NCBI RefSeq assembly: GCF_014641615.1
Contig: NZ_BMIB01000001.1
Location: 1,488,769-1,552,768 of the forward strand
DNA from: Filimonas zeae
GTDB lineage: Bacteria > Bacteroidota > Bacteroidia > Chitinophagales > Chitinophagaceae
DNA: 64,000 bases
Reading direction: 5' to 3'
Part shown: positions 62,176-64,000 of the stretch, in pieces
How positions within the stretch are numbered: the first letter of the stretch is position 1
Layout: each line of letters opens with the position of its first letter
Position numbers and translations under genes: made by a program
Notes under the pieces: generated by a model
The model's database searches: none
Told to the model about the DNA's origin: nothing
What the model saw: the letters and a program-made list of their open reading frames with translations, nothing else

Positions 62176-62991
62176 TTATTTTGTATATTTACTACGTAAT
62201 ATTGCTACTTCTTTCGGGCCTACACCCAGTTCTTTCTCCATAAAATTTTCTACAGTACCATATTGAGCGGCAAGGGCGCTGAAGAAGCTTTGCAGCAATT
62301 CGGGGCGCAATTCCATTTCTTTTTTAATCTGCTCTGGTTGCATACCGGTGGCTTTAGACATCATGGTGAACATTTGCGCGTGCATGGGGGCCAGGTATAC
62401 ATTGGAGGCCGTAAAGTCTGCCTCAATGGTTGTTTGGGGTACGCCCAGTGCATACAGGAACAGGGCGGTGGCCATGCCGGTTCTGTCGCGGCCACCGGTG
62501 CAATGGTACATGATAGCGGCGGTATCTGGCAGTGTTAATAGCTGCTGAAACAGCGGGCGGTAGCGCTCGCCATAGTATTTAACGCTGGGTGAACCGTACA
62601 TGGTTTGCAGAAAGCCGGTTTGTTTTATCATGGCTGCCATTTGCTGCATGTTGGGCAGGCTGTCGCTACCGGCGGGGCTGAGCAGGTACTTTGTTCCTTC
62701 GGGTAAGCGGTCAGGGGCTGCGGCAGACTCTTTAGTGCCACGGAAATCAATTACTGATATGATGTGTCTGTTGCGGAAAGTTTGCAAGTCGGCATCGGTT
62801 AAGTGACTAACATCGGCGCTGCGGTATACTTTTCCCCAGGTTACTTGTTTGCCGTCTTTGGTGGCATAGCCACCGGCATCGCGGAAATTGATTGCGCCCT
62901 GCATGCGTACCAGCCGTTGTGTGCTGTCTGCCAGTTGTGCGGCGGCGAGTACAGGCATGGAAATAGCGCCCAAAAGGATATACTTTTTCAT
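62176..62991 (-). CDS. Periplasmic tyrosine-protein phosphatase
   Basis: A 271-residue exported protein with signal peptide (to about ALAAA) and a DSP/PTP-like phosphatase domain (tyrosine phosphatase 3 family). It contains the P-loop HCTGGRDRTG with nucleophile Cys and Arg, and upstream INFRDAGGYATKDGK typical of this family. It should hydrolyse phosphotyrosine or phosphoinositide-like esters in the periplasm. It is 25 bp downstream of a TonB-dependent receptor gene on the same strand and probably co-transcribed with it. Confidence 0.85.
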   Translation of the reverse strand: MKKYILLGAISMPVLAAAQLADSTQRLVRMQGAINFRDAGGYATKDGKQVTWGKVYRSADVSHLTDADLQTFRNRHIISVIDFRGTKESAAAPDRLPEGTKYLLSPAGSDSLPNMQQMAAMIKQTGFLQTMYGSPSVKYYGERYRPLFQQLLTLPDTAAIMYHCTGGRDRTGMATALFLYALGVPQTTIEADFTASNVYLAPMHAQMFTMMSKATGMQPEQIKKEMELRPELLQSFFSALAAQYGTVENFMEKELGVGPKEVAILRSKYTK

Positions 62992-63016
62992 ACTTATTGT
63001 TTAAAGCGGTGTTGTA

Positions 63017-64000
63017 TTAATGAATGATGTCGAAACGGATACCGGCCTGTCCGCGTATGCCATACCATTCTGCCATGGTAAGCCTGCGCTGATCGCCCAT
63101 ATAGGTTTTCAGGGGCTGGTTGGTTAAGTTGTTGAGTTCTGCAAATACTTTCAGTTTTCTGCTTACGCTTACGGTGGCGGAAGCATCTACGGTAAAGTTT
63201 TTATCGGTCCAGGTGTAGAAGTCTGCACCCAGTGCCTGGTTAATGGTTTCTACTGACTTACCGCGGTAGTTACCGGCTAACCGCACCATTACGCCATTAC
63301 GTTCGTAAAACAGGATGGTGTTGAAGAGCAGTTTAGACTGGTTGGGCAGGCTTGCTTTATCGGATATGTTACCAGCGGTTCTGGGAATGTTTACTTCTGA
63401 ATGGATGAGGGTGAAGTTACATTCGATGCCAAAGCCGCTCCAGAAATCTTTCAGGAAGTCGAAGCGTTTGTTAATACCGGCTTCTACACCTGCCAGGCTG
63501 GCATTGTTGAAGTTGCGCGCCTGTGTTACGGTGTAGTTGTTACCGTTTTCGGTATAGTTGCTTCTGTTGGTGAAGATAACATCCTGTATATGCTTGTAGA
63601 AAACACCACCGGAAAGCAGGCCTATGTTGTTGAAATAATATTCGCCCATGAGGTCGAAGTTATTGGAGAAGGTAGGTTTGATGCCGGGGTTACCACGGGT
63701 AATGGTGATAGGGTTTTTGGTGTTGTCTACCGACTCTGCAGGCGTCATATCACTGAAGTTAGGACGGATGAAAGTGCGTGTAAATGCGGCGCGGATGCTG
63801 GCTTTGTCGTTAATGCTGTATTTCAGGTGCAGCATAGGTAGCAGTGCGTTGTAGTGGTTTGTAACCGTAGTGTCTTTTATTACGGTGCCTGTGCCGCTGA
63901 TGGTTGATTTAGAGCCGTTGAGTTCCATATGGGTATACTCGTTACGCACGCCGCCTATAAATTTGAGTTTATCGGTAATGTCGTACTCGGCCATTACATA
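63017..64000 (-). CDS. TonB-dependent receptor, C-terminal part
   Basis: The frame is open through the right edge of the window, so only the last ~328 residues of a TonB-dependent outer membrane receptor are seen. Barrel features are alternating strands with LKYSINDKASIRAAFTRTF, GNPGIKPTFSNNFDLMGEYY and NLTNQPLKTY, and a last strand GQAGIRFDIIH. This pattern fits the outer-membrane-beta-barrel/TonB family with a carboxypeptidase-like N-terminus. The real start lies beyond 64000. It precedes the tyrosine phosphatase gene. Confidence 0.82.
   Translation of the reverse strand, partial: YVMAEYDITDKLKFIGGVRNEYTHMELNGSKSTISGTGTVIKDTTVTNHYNALLPMLHLKYSINDKASIRAAFTRTFIRPNFSDMTPAESVDNTKNPITITRGNPGIKPTFSNNFDLMGEYYFNNIGLLSGGVFYKHIQDVIFTNRSNYTENGNNYTVTQARNFNNASLAGVEAGINKRFDFLKDFWSGFGIECNFTLIHSEVNIPRTAGNISDKASLPNQSKLLFNTILFYERNGVMVRLAGNYRGKSVETINQALGADFYTWTDKNFTVDASATVSVSRKLKVFAELNNLTNQPLKTYMGDQRRLTMAEWYGIRGQAGIRFDIIH

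Overview
The window reads as chromosomal DNA of a Bacteroidota bacterium, most likely a member of the Chitinophagaceae (inference). The grounds are a SusC/SusD pair with a sigma/anti-sigma pair, a PorP/SprF protein next to a giant PKD protein with a type IX (type B) sorting domain, Bacteroidota-type promoters (TTTG about 20 nt upstream of TAnnTTTG), families typical of the group (DUF3810, DUF6934, FecR with DUF4974), and moderate GC. I see no rRNA genes, CRISPR array, insertion sequence or integrase.

Layout. 0-5.7 kb is an accessory, visibly AT-richer region: a four-gene minus-strand module (two PD-(D/E)XK-like proteins and two small membrane proteins) behind a good promoter, then a strip of decayed genes (unknown fragment, Imm11-like remnant, frameshifted lipoprotein) and a DUF6934 pair, ending at tRNA-Lys. 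6-8.5 kb is an SDR / SAM-hydroxide adenosyltransferase / PlsC operon. 8.7-21.6 kb holds a GlxA-type regulator, a lipoprotein, a phosphatase, a diheme peroxidase, and an ECF sigma / FecR / SusC / SusD / phosphatase locus that looks built for phosphate-ester acquisition. 21.6-39.9 kb is mostly core: WYL regulator and CBS-histidine kinase, proBA, the PorP/PKD pair, yceD-rpmF-plsX, dcd, a phosphopantetheinyl transferase, a kinase-fold-like protein with DUF2130.

40-43.5 kb is a compact NAD/ADP-ribose locus: macro domain, DUF4291, an internally deleted pseudogene, NADAR, RNA 2'-phosphotransferase (KptA/Tpt1) and an ADP-ribosylglycohydrolase. 44.2-52.2 kb is a heavy-metal RND efflux operon (TolC, adaptor, DUF190, CzcA/CusA) with its two-component system. 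Upstream of the efflux genes are four 7-bp direct repeats at exactly 11-bp spacing that abut the -33 region of a TAGTTTTG promoter, which is the geometry expected of a PhoB/OmpR-type activator.

53.6-60.5 kb is a disulfide-peptide (bacteriocin-like) production and export cluster: a C39-like/VKOR/thioredoxin fusion, a 74-residue double-glycine precursor with six cysteines, a TlpA-like thioredoxin, a C39-peptidase ABC exporter and an HlyD adaptor. It is followed by two small proteins of unknown role, a tyrosine phosphatase and the C-terminal part of a TonB-dependent receptor that runs off the window. The strongest candidates for new biology are the ADP-ribose locus, the peptide cluster, the 11-bp repeat array and the nuclease-like/membrane module at the left edge.
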